A DNA stretch of 64,000 bases from Clavaria fumosa (GCA_951802425.1 OX637796.1:3658001-3722000), one strand, 5' to 3'; shown: positions 1-11,880, numbered from the stretch's first letter. Numbers and translations: made by a program. The notes: generated from the letters alone by a model not told the origin.

Positions 1-261
1 CGAATTGTCAGAGCCAGAGTCTGTCATTTTTTTTCTTTTAGAAGGGAATCGTTAATCCCGGCCACAAGTGGAGGAAATTTTCACCCAGAAAGCCAGGTGA
101 ATACAATTTGTGTCGACAGTCAATTGTGTTGTGGTTCAGTTCGTCAGCAGTCACGCAGACCTTGCTTGCCTCCCACTGCCACCACCACCACCGACTCTCT
201 TCCCGAACTTCCACCATTCACACGTCCCACAACCACAACGTCTTTTCTACTACACTTTTCT

Positions 262-3200
262 ATGCCTCCAAAAACTCTACCAAAAATCAGGACCTGGGGC
301 ACCCGTTTTGATTCCCTTCTCTCCTCCCCGCCCAACAGCGTCGCCAAAGCTGCGACCGTTTCTAATGATATCGCGCATATAGCCACTAAGGACATGGACA
401 CTGACGGCGCATACACCAGGAAGGAGAGCAAGATGCCTCATGACGCCAGCATCTTTGTCGGAAGGTCGCTGCCAGCCTATGACTTCGTCTCCGTTCTCTC
501 ATAAATACATCCGTAGTTTACCGGCCAATATCGAGCAGCCCGAACTCGCCCGTTTGCTCAGCGAACATCTTTCGCAGCATGCAGAGGTCAAGAATATTAA
601 AGTGGTCCGCGACTCCAAAGGTGGTGTCTGCGCCTTTGTTCAGTGCGAGGTCAGTTTCCCCACTTAGGGGCGACAAGTTTCCAATCTGTTTTGACGCATT
701 TTATTTCGTAGGATGCGTCTGCCGCTGCTAGCCTCATCCATACAATTCACTCTAGCCCAGCACGCCCCTTCTTAGGCCGGTACTTACGTTATGAGCCCGC
801 TCGCGCTTTCAGAACGTTACTAATTTCCTATCGGTAACTTGATCCGACCTCCGCATGCCATGGTCTTATCCTACATTCTCGTAGCACGCCCACGCAATTC
901 GTGCCATTCGGTTACCCAGAGGTCGACCCCACCGGCAACGTCACTCACAAGGAGGTTAGGACAGTCAACCTGGCACTTCCCACAGCAATGAGGTTATGGA
1001 AACCTCATGATACAAAGTACTCGACCTTCGTATCATCTTCGTGCCTGCCCGACTAAGGCTCTTCCAATGATACACAGATACTTCAGTATACTCTACAATG
1101 TGGAAGCACACGACTCCAACTATCACGGCAAGGCATCTGGAGAACCTGGTCTCTTTCTACATCCGCTGATATTCGACGCCGAGGTGGAATGATTTGTGAT
1201 GAAAGATGGCAATGTTACTAATATACCACATCTGCTAGACTGCCCAAAGTCTCTGCAGGTTCTTCGGTCCACTGGAGTACTTCAGGGCATACCGCGAGCG
1301 CAACGTCAGCGAGAACGGTATGATACTGTTTATAGCTTGCCATCGCATTGATTAACTCCTCTCGTGCTCCCAGGCACACAAGACAGTCCTTTCCGAGAGC
1401 TGTCAACTTTTCCGGGTCCTCATCAAATGCCGCGTTCTCCCGGCATGGATACAGGCTGTTGGGAGGTGAAGTGGGAGCATCGAGACAATTGTGTGAACGC
1501 TTTGATGGCAAGGCCGCTTTGATTCTCGATTTATATCCTACTTGACCGCCTTTTCAGACTCTTCGACGTGTTCCCCATCTGACAGTCACTTGGGCCCACC
1601 ATCCCCATTCTCAAGGATACGAGCGTTCTTACCTAGGACCGCGGCTTCTTCACCCCAGCGCCACTTCGTTACCTTTCCGCTTTCAAAGCCATCCTGGTGG
1701 GAGCTCAGAATCTCCAAAGCATATAGAACCTGTGTCGTTCAAGGGCTCGCCAGAGTTCCACCATGGTTCCTCGCCGGGCTTGTCGGCAGCTCATCGGCAA
1801 ATTTCCGACCCCACGTCTTTGCCCAGTACAAGCCCATTAGAACAGCCTGCCCTCTCATCAGATACTAGCATGCGATCTGGTCGTGCAGGTCAAGGCGTTA
1901 CCAGTCTAAATCATCAGGACCCCTCGCCTCGACAACTATTTGAAGGCTCAGCCGCGGAGGGGTTGTCAAACGATGCAAACTGTCTCAAGCTGGCACCGTG
2001 GACCGACAGAGATTTCCCCTCTCTTTCAGATACTACGGAAGGAGACAATAAATTGGAAAGCGGTTTGTGGAGTGAAAAAGTACAAGCTGAAGCCAAGACG
2101 TTCGTGCCCCCTTACCCTTTACTTTCAGCCACTTACGCTGTCTGCGGTAGCGCGCCTACGACTTGTGCTGTAAGCCCGCCTGGAGCCACCATTCACTCCT
2201 CTGAACATTCTGGAACCCCCAGCGTTCTGGGAACTGCTGATGAAGGACAGGACATGGAGATCCCTCCGACACCAGAATTCGACAGATCGCCAGACACGCC
2301 AAGAACATCCCTTTCCCAGTTTCCTAAGACGCCTACCACCGGAGGTCTCGCCAGCGAATACCAAGAAGTCTCTTACAGCAATTTCGAGCCGAAAGATCGC
2401 GCTGAGTATCCGAGCGACGCAAATGCGAAGGAAAGGCACCTAGATCCTACCACGATCTTTGTGGGAGGTTTAGATATATACGGGCCCAATGCTTGGAATG
2501 AGGAAAAGGTTCATTCTCATTTTTCAAAATTCGGAGGGGTTGAGAATGTTAAAGTTGTTCGTCCACGTGAGTTTGTGAAGTGAGCAAACTAGCAGGTGCC
2601 CTGATATCACCTACCTACAGCCAACAGCCGTTCGGCATTCGCGTTTGTCAAATTTAACAACACTGAGGGGCCCGCTCGCGCGGTCTCTGATGAGGTTCGT
2701 CGCTCTGTGATTGTAAAGAGTTCCTCTTCTGATTCGGTCGCATTTGAAAGCACAATCGAATTCTTGATGGGCGGCCAATTCGTGTTCAATTCAGAGATAT
2801 CCACCCACAGACTCGTGGTGCATTCAAGTATGGGCGTGGACGAGCCAAATTTCAACGTTCAGGCGAAGTGTACGATGCTGTTGCGAATGTGAATTTCGTT
2901 CCTCGGGAATCTATCCCGCCTGTTCAAGGGGTGGTCCGGCAGTCAAATTCGTCTCTCCTCGACCCCTTGTCGTCACCTCCGGCAGACTGCCAGGACGACT
3001 GTAATGCTGTACGGGACCTGGAATTCACTAATAATTCTAGTCCGCTTCAAACAAGCGAACCTGCAAAACTTGAAAGCGTCCGTGAAGTGCTCTCAGATGC
3101 TCCAGCCGCCAAAGAATCCTCGTCCGAATATGAGCATTATCGTGAATGGTATGATCATGAAGCGCCCTCCAATCCGCATACGCCGCCTTCATCATCCCTC

Positions 3201-4272
3201 GGCTCCTCTGCATCTGTAGCTCCGCCTGCCGTCGTATACCCTTTACCTCCCTCGGGCTATTATCCACCACCATGGATGCCGGCATATGCACAACCCTTTC
3301 CTTATCCCTTGGCGTTTATGCCAGGTTATGGCTATGCTCTGCCACCACTGCAGGTCCCTCCGACAGTCGCAAGTCCGCCTGGCTCCGATCAAGGCGCTCC
3401 CGCATCAGCCGCGCCTTCCTGGCCAGCTGTGGGACATATGTACCCTGTAAGTCCTCCCATTTCTGAGGCCGACCATGCGAGTAATCGTGACACGACAGCC
3501 TTTCATTCCATATGCTGCATATCCAACAGCTCAACTACCAGCACAAATCCCGCCGCATCCACGAGGTCAAGCCCCGCTTTTGCCAACGGGATTTATGCAG
3601 GGGGAGCAGGGCACATTGATTCCCCTTTACCCTCCCGAAGCACTGGACCGGTATATGGCGGGCACTCAAGCGAACACTACCAATGTCACTCCACAGGCAC
3701 AGCCAGCTGCTCAGCCTGGCCCGTGGCCCTCATATACCCAGCCACCTGCTGTCAATTATCCTGATCCAGCGGCGGCAACTGGCGCGCCTGCGACGCTTCC
3801 ACCTCTTCATCAATTCGTGCCTCCACAGTTGCAGCCCATGCAAGGCACCAACGTCGGCGGCTGGAATCAGAACACGCATGCAACCGGGGCGGCACCCCAG
3901 CAAGCGCCACCTTCTGCAACATTGGCAGACACGAACGCTCGTCCACCAACTGGAGCGTTCCACGGCCTGCCACAGTATTTTGGTCCCCCATCCGCTCAGC
4001 AAACACGCTTCGAGCGGAGATCTACTCCTCCAGCCTCCCGTCCCCCTCCTCCTCGACGTCAGCACCGTCGTGACCATGATTATGTGGCGCATTCGAACCG
4101 CGGTCATAACAATCGCGGAGGGTACCAAAATCGCTTTCCTCGCGGCGGTACGCGTGCAGGAGGAGATTCCTTGGCGGTAACCTCAGCGACAGCAGCTCCT
4201 CAATCGGTGTCGCTGCAATCCCAACCGGCCAATGGGGCCATCGACTGGAGTCAATGGGCTTCCTCTCGCTAG
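262..4272 (+). CDS. Multi-RRM RNA-binding protein with a long Pro/Tyr/Gln-rich tail
   Basis: Probably a nuclear or cytoplasmic mRNA-binding protein. Residues about 64-140 form a first RRM: RNP2-like IFVGSLPANI, then GGVCAFVQCE as RNP1. This appears only after removing introns 465-516 and 650-711. A second, degenerate RRM-like unit runs from FSILYNVEA through RFFGPLEYFRAY to CVNALMTLRRVPHLTVTW. A third clear RRM begins TTIFVGGLDIYG, with RSAFAFVKF as RNP1, and is followed by a basic RGAFKYGRGRAKF segment. The C-terminal 400 residues are rich in Pro, Tyr, Ala and Gln, then turn Arg/Gly-rich, and end in SQWASSR. About ten introns are needed. The join over 1015-1077 turns an apparent frame break into a smooth reading, so the gene looks intact. 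The start at 262 follows a pyrimidine-rich leader and is the first ATG in frame before RRM1 that gives a plausible N-terminus. I do not know the orthologue name. Confidence 0.88.
1508..1557 (+). other. Non-canonical GC-AG intron in the RRM gene
   Basis: The exon ending in codons for CVNALM is followed directly by gcaagg, with ttttcag at the other end. Removing these 50 bases joins CVNALM to TLRRVPHLTVTW in phase 0. No GT donor close by restores the frame. GC-AG introns are a known minority class handled by the major spliceosome. Confidence 0.7.
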
Positions 4273-5552
4273 GCATATGGCTCTCATCTGTCATGCCTAC
4301 CCTTCCCTCTTCGTCTATGCGTGCATTCATCAACCTTCAAGCTATTCCCGTTGTTCTATTAGCCCTTTCTATCATTGCTCAACCCCTCCACATCCTCGTC
4401 TCAGCTCTCACCCGTTGCGATGAGCTGTGAGTCGAGGAGCATTCCCTTAGAGCATTCTCCCGAACCTCTCCGTGTTTGTCCTACACGTCACACCAGCACT
4501 GTATTTCCTCCACATTCATTCCCCAGATATCCAGTCGTTTCTATCAGCCGTTCCTGGGCCAGCGCTTCGTGTTTTCTGTTAGAAGTCCGCCTTCTAACAC
4601 CTTGTACATACTATCGAAGCTGCGTCGGACTTAGACTTCACAATTGTAAAATTCAAATCGCCCGTCATTCATTCATTTTTTACACCGGGCGAGTTTCACA
4701 AGATGGATCAGATCGACAAAGGACAGTTTTAACATAAGACAAGAATAGATGCAGCAGAAAAAAAAAGAGAGAACTGGTCTGTACATCGTTTGGCAAACCT
4801 AGAGTCCTCAGGCTCTAAACAGAAGGGGTCGAAAGAGAGGGATATTGAGAATCTGGGAAATTGTACAAGTGCCAAGCGCTGACGCGCCGAAGAGCGGTGG
4901 GCAGTGTTGAGATACGCATTACGAAACTTGGTGAAGTCCAAGTTAGATATTGATGGGATGTAGGTCAGATTGTAAGACTCCTGAGACTCACCAGATGTAA
5001 CGTTGCCATCCCAGCGTGTGGGGGATACAAATTTTTTCCTTTTCTTTTTTTCCTTTTTTTTTCCTCTTTTTTTTTGGGGTTGGTATGTGTGGCGTGCGTC
5101 CAGTGTTATCTGCGATGTTCCGCTGTCCGGGAGCGCCTGAAGAAAATCAAAACAGTGGGAAGGTTCCGCCCGACCAGCGGCAGAATGCGTAGTTGAATAA
5201 GTCCTTCTCTCCTTTTTTTTCCTTTATCCTTGTTCCTTGTTTTTTTCTGTTTTCTTACATGGGATCAAAGAGAGAGAATCCTTGCTTCCTTTCGCATTTT
5301 CAGGAGCGAGCGACTTTGTGCTACAGACCAGATATCGAGAGTGTGCGTGTAGAATGCGCTTGTGTGTATGAAAAATGAGGAGGCGTGCCTTTCGCGATTC
5401 GATGCGCTCGCGGAAGATATAGATACTAGCTGAATAATAATAATGAGGTGAGAAAACTCGAATCGAAAGCTGTGCATTCTCACCTTAGAAATAGAAGAAG
5501 GTTCGTGATAGAGTCGTTATAGAAAATATGGAAACGCGGATATGGCTAGTTT
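4273..5552. other. Intergenic region between two convergent genes, pyrimidine-rich
   Basis: This stretch lies between the stop codons of two converging genes. It contains only short ORFs. The most visible structure is a T/C-rich low-complexity tract at about 5034-5077 and a second one at about 5205-5250. I see no conserved coding signal or structured RNA. It probably holds the 3' UTRs of both neighbours. Confidence 0.6.
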
Positions 5553-7362
5553 TCAATCCTTCTTGCCGGTATACCAGGATATAAAAACGCTCCCGACGTC
5601 GGCGATGTGTACTTTGGCGCGCACCCGACACACCTACACGGAAGCATTGGGGCCATCAGCAAAAATCTTTGATGGGGAAAAATTGTCCTCCTTCGGTGAG
5701 GAAGGAATGGAGAAACTTACAGTGTCGGCGACTTCGGCCTTCTTGAAGTGCACGTGCAATTCCCCGTTTGGCATCCGCGTGATCTTGCTAACTTCTCCAA
5801 AGCTCTGGCAAAAATAAACCTCGGATCAGCAAAGAGCAGAATGGGGAAAAGAAAACCGTCCGCTCACCTCACACCATCGTTTGAACGCCTCAAACCGGGC
5901 CGTCTCGTCCTCACCGATACCAACGACGATGAGCTTCTTCTTGCGTCGGGCGTGACGCGTCGTGCCAGCGAAAGACACTCGTGACAGGGAGACGCGGCTC
6001 GCGCTCGCCGGCGCATACGCAATGTACGGCGCCGTCGGCCTGAGAGGGGGCAACGCGGACGCGTCGTCGTCCTTCCCAGGTGGCTGCTCGTGTTGTCGAT
6101 TCTGCTGCTGCTGCGGCGTGTGCGACTGCTGTCCAGGGAGTGACCAGACTGAGGGGGAACGGTATGTGGAAGTTGCGGCAGCGGACGACCCGAGTCGCGA
6201 CCTGGCCCGGGAACGCAGGGAGCGCACGAAGGACAACTTCTCGGCAAGGGCGGCCTGCGTCGTCGCATTGGGGGAGGACAGGGTGGCGGGCGCGGTGAAG
6301 TACGACGAGGTTGTCGTTGTCGTTGTCTGCGTGGCCATCGAGGATGTGCTGAGCCGCGGGGGAGCCGGTGTGTCCAGATCAGGTCGGGGTGTAGCCTGGG
6401 GAGAGAAGTGGCCCAGGACGCTGGGACGCCATCGCCATGGATTGTGATCGGTGATCTTGGGCTCTGGGGTGCCTGCTGGACGGTTGGAGATGCCCAATGT
6501 GGAAATTCCAAAGGTGGACACGCTGGACGACCTGCCATGCGTTAGGGGCATGGCCAGGGCCCCCCTGAACAAAGACTTTCTAGATGGGCTGAGGCTATGG
6601 AGCGAAGGAAGGGGTGGTGTCGCGGGCGATGTGTGGGTGGAGAGAGGGCTCGAAGGACGAGAGAGAATGGAGGCTGGGTAAAGATGAGGGCTTGTAGGGG
6701 GAGAGGTCGAGTAGGTCAACTAACAAAGAGTATGATCAGCTACAAGCCATGAAAGAAGAGATTCGTTGTACGAACTTGAGAGGTGGGTGTTGAACGTTCA
6801 GGATCGGGAATGTCATTGTCTTCCAGTAGATCATAAGAGTGAGTTGATCCGTCTTCCTCAATAGGCGTGGGGAGGGATACGGGTCTGCTGAGATGAGGAT
6901 ACGCGAGGTATGGATTGGAAGGAGTGCCAATTTTTGGTATACTAGCATCTTCGCTAAGATCCTCGAACGTGGAGGTCGGTGACGAAGGAGCAGACTGCTG
7001 GTCCTGTATCCATCGTTCGAAGTGACTCGAACGGCGTATACGCCTCAATGGATGGATCAACGGTGGTTTGGCGGTCGTGAAATCGTCGTCTGATGGAGAT
7101 GCAAGGTCGATCATATGATTGGCGCTGAAGGTGTTTTTGGATGAGAGTAGAAAGACTGCGGGGTGATGTTGTGCTCGAATGGTGTGATCTGCGGCGCCAA
7201 GTGGCATGAAGTGGATTTAAACCAATGTGGAAAATAGAGCCACCCACCGTCGAACAAGCTCTGGGCATGACCGGAATCTGTTCTGAGATCGCCGAGAGAA
7301 CCGGGTGGCACTGGTGGCAACGTTGGACGGGTATCGAGCGGGGTTGGGTTGTCGTCGTTCAT
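5553..7362 (-). CDS. Ser/Pro/Thr-rich protein with a small C-terminal RRM-like domain
   Basis: Four introns join five exons from MNDDNPTP (ATG at 7362) to the end ISWYTGKKD (stop at 5553). One intron is 7189-7247; the last two separate RFEAFKRWCE, SFGEVSKITRMPNGELHV and the final exon. The first 370 residues are low complexity, with Thr and Gln runs (TTTTTT near 6310, QQQQ near 6105), and are probably disordered. The C-terminal 90 residues are compact and look folded: KKKLIVVGIGEDE, a helix with RWCE, then GEVSKITRMPNGELHVHF. This has the beta-alpha-beta-beta order of an RRM without aromatic RNP residues. I have a general memory of this tail in other agaricomycete hypothetical proteins, but no function is known to me. 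The many long reading frames on the opposite strand are shadows. Confidence 0.8.
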
Positions 7363-8049
7363 CGAGGGTTCGTATCAAGGGATATATACTGAATGTGAGT
7401 TTGACTATGAGAGCGCCCACATATTACACGAAAAGGGTGAACTTTTCTTGCAAAAGTACGACGAGGACAAGGAAGAGAAGAGGATGGGGCAATCTACCCG
7501 CGAAAGGCGCGCAATAAACCCGCCTTTGTGGCGGGTGGGCAGCGGGACGGGTGTGAATTTTTCCCATTTTTAGGCTACAGTAATTTTTTTATACGACGAG
7601 GAAATAGCGAGCGCTGGGGCCATTTCTTCTCTCCTCCTCGGGTCTTTATATCTTGAAACACTGAGAAGAAATACAACAAGAATTGTTTTAGTGGAAGGTG
7701 GTCCAGGCGATGCAGATAGTTGGCCCGGTTTACTGCTTCTGCTGGTGATCTTTAGCCCACCCTCGAAACGCGATCACAACAGGAAAACTGTGACGGGAGT
7801 TATCCAGATGGGCTGTCAGCAGGCGCTTCATGTGGCTACTTATTACTGGTAGTCGAGGCAGGCAGTAGCGGCACAGGCGTCCTTTCGACTATCACCCTGT
7901 CTTGTTACTATTCTTCTTGACCGTTTGGCAATTGCATCACCACTGGGAATATAGTGGATAAATGTTACCCAATATGACCTAAGATACTCACGAAGTGAAT
8001 TCGTACAATATGCAATGCATACATGTCATGTTGTCCATCGGAAACGATT
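7363..8049. other. Intergenic region: promoter side of the preceding minus-strand gene and 3' side of CFD1
   Basis: This 687 bp stretch contains only short ORFs with no recognisable product. Both flanking genes are on the minus strand, so it holds the upstream region of the gene starting at 7362 and the downstream region of CFD1. I see no clear terminator or repeat. Confidence 0.5.
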
Positions 8050-9082
8050 TTACCCGTCCTCTAAGCCTTCCGTAATCGATAAGGTTTCGGTTACTCGAGT
8101 CGTGATATCCTCGAACAATCGCGCAGATGGGGTCGCCTTGTACCTCTCCCAAAGCCGAGAACCCGTACTTCGTGCAACATTCTCCGCGGCCTTCTCATAG
8201 TTCTCGTGAACGTCAGTGTCTTCCGCTTCCGCCCCCGGCTGAGGTTGAGGCTCAGCCGCGTCCAAGAGCGTCACCAGTTCTGCATCGACGGGTAACCTGC
8301 CTAGGAACGGGACGCCCTCGCGACGCGCCAGATCCTCGCCGCCCCCTGTCGAAAACACGTTGCTCGCCTCCCCGCAGCACGGGCACACGTACCCACTCAT
8401 GTTCTCCACCAGCCCGAGCACACGCAGCGACACTGCCCGCGCGAACGAGAGACATTTAGTCGCGTCCAGCAGCGCGACTGCCTGCGGGGTCGTAACGACC
8501 ACTGCGCTGAGCCGCGACTGCAGCGGCCGGAGGTGCTCCATGAGTGACAGGTGTTCATCCGATGTCCCTAGAATACGCACATCCTTGAGTTGAGGTGACT
8601 TCAGGGGAAAAAAGACAGCGCGCACCGGGTGGGGTATCGATAATCAAATAGTCTAACTCTCCCCAGCGCACGTCGCTCAAAAATTGCCGAATCATGGCGT
8701 TCTTCTTCGGCCCTCTCCATACAACGGAGTCTCCTCTCTTCTTAAGCAAGAACCCAACACTCATGCACGCCAGCCTCGCCTTCGTCTGCTTCTTTGCTTC
8801 TTCCTCGTCGTACTCGTGCGGTGTCATTACGTCAGTGTAGACAGGCACCCATCCGTCGCTGCTCTGATGCACTCCGTGGCCGTCGAGACCAAGCATGCGT
8901 GGTATTGACGGCCCGGTGAGGTCGACGTCCAGGATACCGACGCGTTTAGCCGCACCGCATAGATTAAGCGCGAGCTGCGCGGCGACGGACGACTTGCCGA
9001 CTCCGCCTTTCCCTGAGCATACGATGATGATGTGCTTGACCGATCTTAGCCGTCGTGCGACAGGTGTGTCGTACACGTCCAT
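8050..9082 (-). CDS. CFD1: Cytosolic Fe-S cluster assembly factor CFD1 (NUBP2 family)
   Basis: P-loop NTPase of the Mrp/NBP35 family. With NBP35 it forms the scaffold on which [4Fe-4S] clusters are built in the cytosol before transfer to nuclear and cytosolic targets. The Walker A motif GKGGVGKS is at residues 24-31. Switch I is in [17 protein letters not shown], and Walker B is in [16 protein letters not shown]. The cluster-binding CxxC lies in [18 protein letters not shown]. One 58 bp intron (8568-8625) interrupts the TPPGTSDEH motif. The product is 324 residues; the family is usually about 270-320. CFD1-type proteins lack the N-terminal four-cysteine ferredoxin-like segment of NBP35, and this one starts right at the P-loop domain, which supports CFD1 over NBP35. 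A decayed copy lies 2 kb upstream at 11180-11880. Confidence 0.95.
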
Positions 9083-9669
9083 CGTTATTCGAAGTGATGT
9101 CTTGCCACAGTGACTAGCAGTGACAAGCCGTTGTTGACAAGCCTTTTCTGGTGCACTTTATGACTGACCATGACCAACATACACGTAACCCATGTATTTA
9201 GTCGCAGTACAGTACCAGTAATTGGCCCGCCGTGCAAGCTCATTATTGGCTTAGCAATTGACTCACTTGTTCCTTGCAGGCCTCTCACCCTTTGACAAGT
9301 TTCAGTTCCACTCGGGTGCTCAATAGCGCTCAATTCTGATCCCACTCCCGTAAAAAACTGAATTCCACCTACCTTTACTGTAAGGTTAGCCTATTGCGCA
9401 GGGATTGCAAAACCTCTGGTTCCTATGTCTTTGTCGACAGCACGAGATTGTCTGTCACTCTATTGTTGACACCAAATGCCTCCTACTTTGCATGTAGCAA
9501 CTTGGAACTGTGATGCCTTTTTCATACCACAACTACAATGAGTTTGATCTGACAACTTCGGATGTGACTTTGATCCCATGCTATACCGCCTCGCCAGAAT
9601 CTCAGATGTAAGGCACTGCTGGCGAAACTTGAACCACTTGATATATCTAGTATCTACTATACAGAAATT
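9083..9669. other. Intergenic region upstream of CFD1
   Basis: This holds the CFD1 promoter side and the 3' end region of the reductase. Sequence just upstream of the CFD1 start (about 9120-9180) is also recognisable beside the CFD1 relic at about 11834-11890. That shows the duplication took some upstream DNA with it. No ORF here looks coding. Confidence 0.55.
9232..9250 (+). repeat. 19 bp exact repeat, copy 1 (partner at 17672-17690)
   Basis: The sequence gtgcaagctcattattggc occurs here and at 17672-17690. Weaker similarity extends about 10-12 bases on each side, including an attggccc-like left flank and a (c/a)a(t)tg right flank. Both copies are intergenic. They may be traces of a dispersed element, but two copies in 64 kb are too few to define it. 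Confidence 0.45.
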
Positions 9670-10817
9670 CTACCGAGACGCAAGCCGCCAAAACCACCGT
9701 AGCATCCAAGCACGCGGGAGCCGCTTGAATATAGAAAATCGGAGCCACTGACCGCCCTCGGTGAAGACCCTCGGCGGGTGCGGCGCCAGCGCGCGTGAGA
9801 CAACGCGGCGCGCGAACACGTCGGTGGGCATCGCGCCCGAGCCCTGGCTCCTGTGCAAGCGTTGGAGCATTTTTTCGACGTACGCTTTGTATAGTGAGTC
9901 TGGGCGCAGCTGGAATACCGCGGCCTGGTTGGCCGCAAGGTTGGACCGCACAGACGCGGGTATGACGAGCATCGCATTCACGTTGAATGGCTTGCATTCC
10001 ATCCAGAGCGAGTCCGTGATGAAGTGCACGGCTGTCTTCGTCGCGCAGTATAGGCCGTTCCAGGGCGACGCGCTGGCGAGATTCAAGAACAGGGAAAGAG
10101 ATACGGGAGGGAGGGAGGTGTACAGGCCCCATTAGCCGTCGTCGCACCGTTAGCAGTCAGACGATTTCATAAGAAAAGGGTAATTATGACCCACATGTCG
10201 CCGCTGACCGAGCCGATGGTGAGGATGAGGCCACTCCTGCGCTGCGCCATAGACGGGAAGACCGCCCTAGAGAGACGGAGCACTGAGAAGGTGTTAATGT
10301 CGAAGATACGCTGCACGTCCTCCATGGGGATTTCAGTCACGGGTCCTGTACGTGCAGGCAAGATGAGTGTCGTCATCACACCCTTCGCTTGCTCAGGTGA
10401 GGCGAAAAGACGAAGCGTGGGGCTCTATTGAGACTATTTGCAGCATCTGGTGCTTCTCACTTATGCCTAGACAGCCCGCGTTATTGACAAGGATGTCAAT
10501 CTTGCCTTCCTTATTCAGGATGTGTTGCACGACGTCCTGCACATGGTCATCCTTGGTGACGTCGAGAAGGAGCGTCTCGACTGGGGGTGGCTTGAACCCC
10601 TGCATGCGTTCGAGACGGCGGCCCGTTGCGTAGACGCGGCATCCTTGTGCCGCGAACTGCTCGCACCTGTGACGTTTTGAATGAAGGAGAGAACCGACAA
10701 GGTCGGGCAAATCTGTTGAATGTTTGCGATGTGGGAAATGAGATAAGGGACTCACAGGTGGAAGCCGATTCCACCAGAAGAACAACCAGTCACAAGCACG
10801 ACTTTCGCAGTGGACAT
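9670..10817 (-). CDS. Short-chain dehydrogenase/reductase, AYR1-like
   Basis: Classical NAD(P)-dependent SDR of 273 residues. The nearest family I recognise is fungal NADPH-dependent 1-acyldihydroxyacetone-phosphate reductase (Ayr1), which acts in phosphatidic acid synthesis on lipid droplets and ER. The cofactor motif is VTGCSSGGIGFHL (TGxxxGxG), followed by YATGRR, the structural motif NNAG, and the catalytic set: Ser in TIGSVSG and Tyr-Lys in YCATK. Four exons are joined by introns 10667-10755, 10346-10460 and 10073-10194; frames are consistent across all three. The start is at 10817, the first ATG before the glycine motif. The Arg-rich end WLRFSIFKRLPRAWMLRWFW could bind a membrane. Substrate assignment is inference. 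Confidence 0.85.
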
Positions 10818-11179
10818 GTCGACGAGATGTCGTAGTTTGCAAGGTGTAAATACCCAAAGAGAATACGTTCCGGAGGTGGGTTGAGCAAATCACCCACCAC
10901 AAGATTGGGAAGGAAACGAAGGCGCGGAACAAGAGCGAAAACGATATTTCAAATTATTGAAACGACCCCACATCGTGGAGTCTAACCTCATGGAGGGTAT
11001 GCGAAGCAACAAATTAGTGACCCAGCTTGGGCAATCAGGGTCCATTAGTCGGCATAACGTTCACTTGGATAATTTGCAATTCTAGCGATGCATTTCAGCC
11101 AACACATTGAGTCAACATATGCCAGTAGTGATTTGCTTACAGTAAGAACAAACCCAAAGGATTGCTGACATATGAGGAG
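10818..11179. other. Intergenic region between the reductase and the CFD1 relic
   Basis: About 360 bp upstream of the reductase start. I see nothing coding or repetitive here. Confidence 0.5.
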
Positions 11180-11880
11180 ACGTGATATCTTCGCGTACCT
11201 CTCGAGCAAGCAACTAATCCTCCGTGCAACATTCTCCGCGGCCTTGTCGTAGTTTTTGCGAGTGTCTTCCGCTTCCGCCCTCGGCTGAGGTTGAAGCTCA
11301 GCGGCGCGTCACCAGCTCTGCATTGACGATGGGCAACCTGCCAAGAAACGGCGGCTCGCCGGACCTGTCGAAAACACATTGCTCACCTCCCCGCATCACG
11401 GGCACACGTACTCATGTTCTCTACCAGCCCGAGCACATGCAGTGACACCACGCGTGCGAACGAAAGATATTTCAAAGGCCGCGTCCAGCAGCGGTACTCC
11501 ATGGGCGAACAGGTGTTCATCCGGGGACTTCAGAGGAAGAAGATAGCGCGAGTCGGGTGGGGTATCGATAATCGAATAGTCACTCAAAAACTGCGCGTTC
11601 TTCTTCGGCCCTCTCCTTACGACGGAGTTGCCTTTCTTCTTTAGTAAGACCCTAACGCCAGCCTCGCCTTCGTCCGCTTCTTTTCCTCTTCCTCATATTC
11701 GTGCGGCGTCGCCATGTCAGTGGAGACAGGCACCCACCCGTCGCTGCTCTGATGCACTCCGTGACTGTCGAGACCAAGCATGCAGAGGCCGACGTCCAGG
11801 ATGCCGACGCGTCTAGCTCGTCTATCGTTAGCAGTAGTGATGAGAAGCCTTTTTGGTGGCGTTATATGGCTCTGACCAAC
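11180..11880 (-). pseudogene. Decayed duplicate of CFD1
   Basis: Blocks of strong similarity to CFD1 run in the same order and strand. These include the stretch encoding [15 protein letters not shown] (11720-11765), LDVGLCMLGL (about 11780-11810), the FFGPSP-region antisense block at 11600, the IDTPPDS region (about 11560) and the C-terminal CxxC surroundings (about 11390-11410). The P-loop segment with GKGGVGKS, about 130 bp in the parent, is missing. Frameshifts and small deletions break every long frame. A remnant of the parental intron is present near 11530-11555 (cttcaga...agatagcgcgag compared with the intron at 8568-8625). The copy therefore arose from genomic DNA, not from a spliced transcript. 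Similarity extends past the start codon into upstream DNA. It is non-functional as an Fe-S scaffold. Confidence 0.88.

Noticed and set aside
1000..1240. Apparent frameshift in the RRM gene
   Set aside because: Two ordinary introns (about 1015-1077 and 1188-1242) restore a smooth reading through DTKYFSILYNVEA and FDAETAQSLCRFFGPLEY.
5962..6447. Plus-strand ORF of 161 codons
   Set aside because: It is antisense to the Ser/Pro-rich minus-strand gene and has a poly-Val and Cys-rich composition typical of shadow frames.
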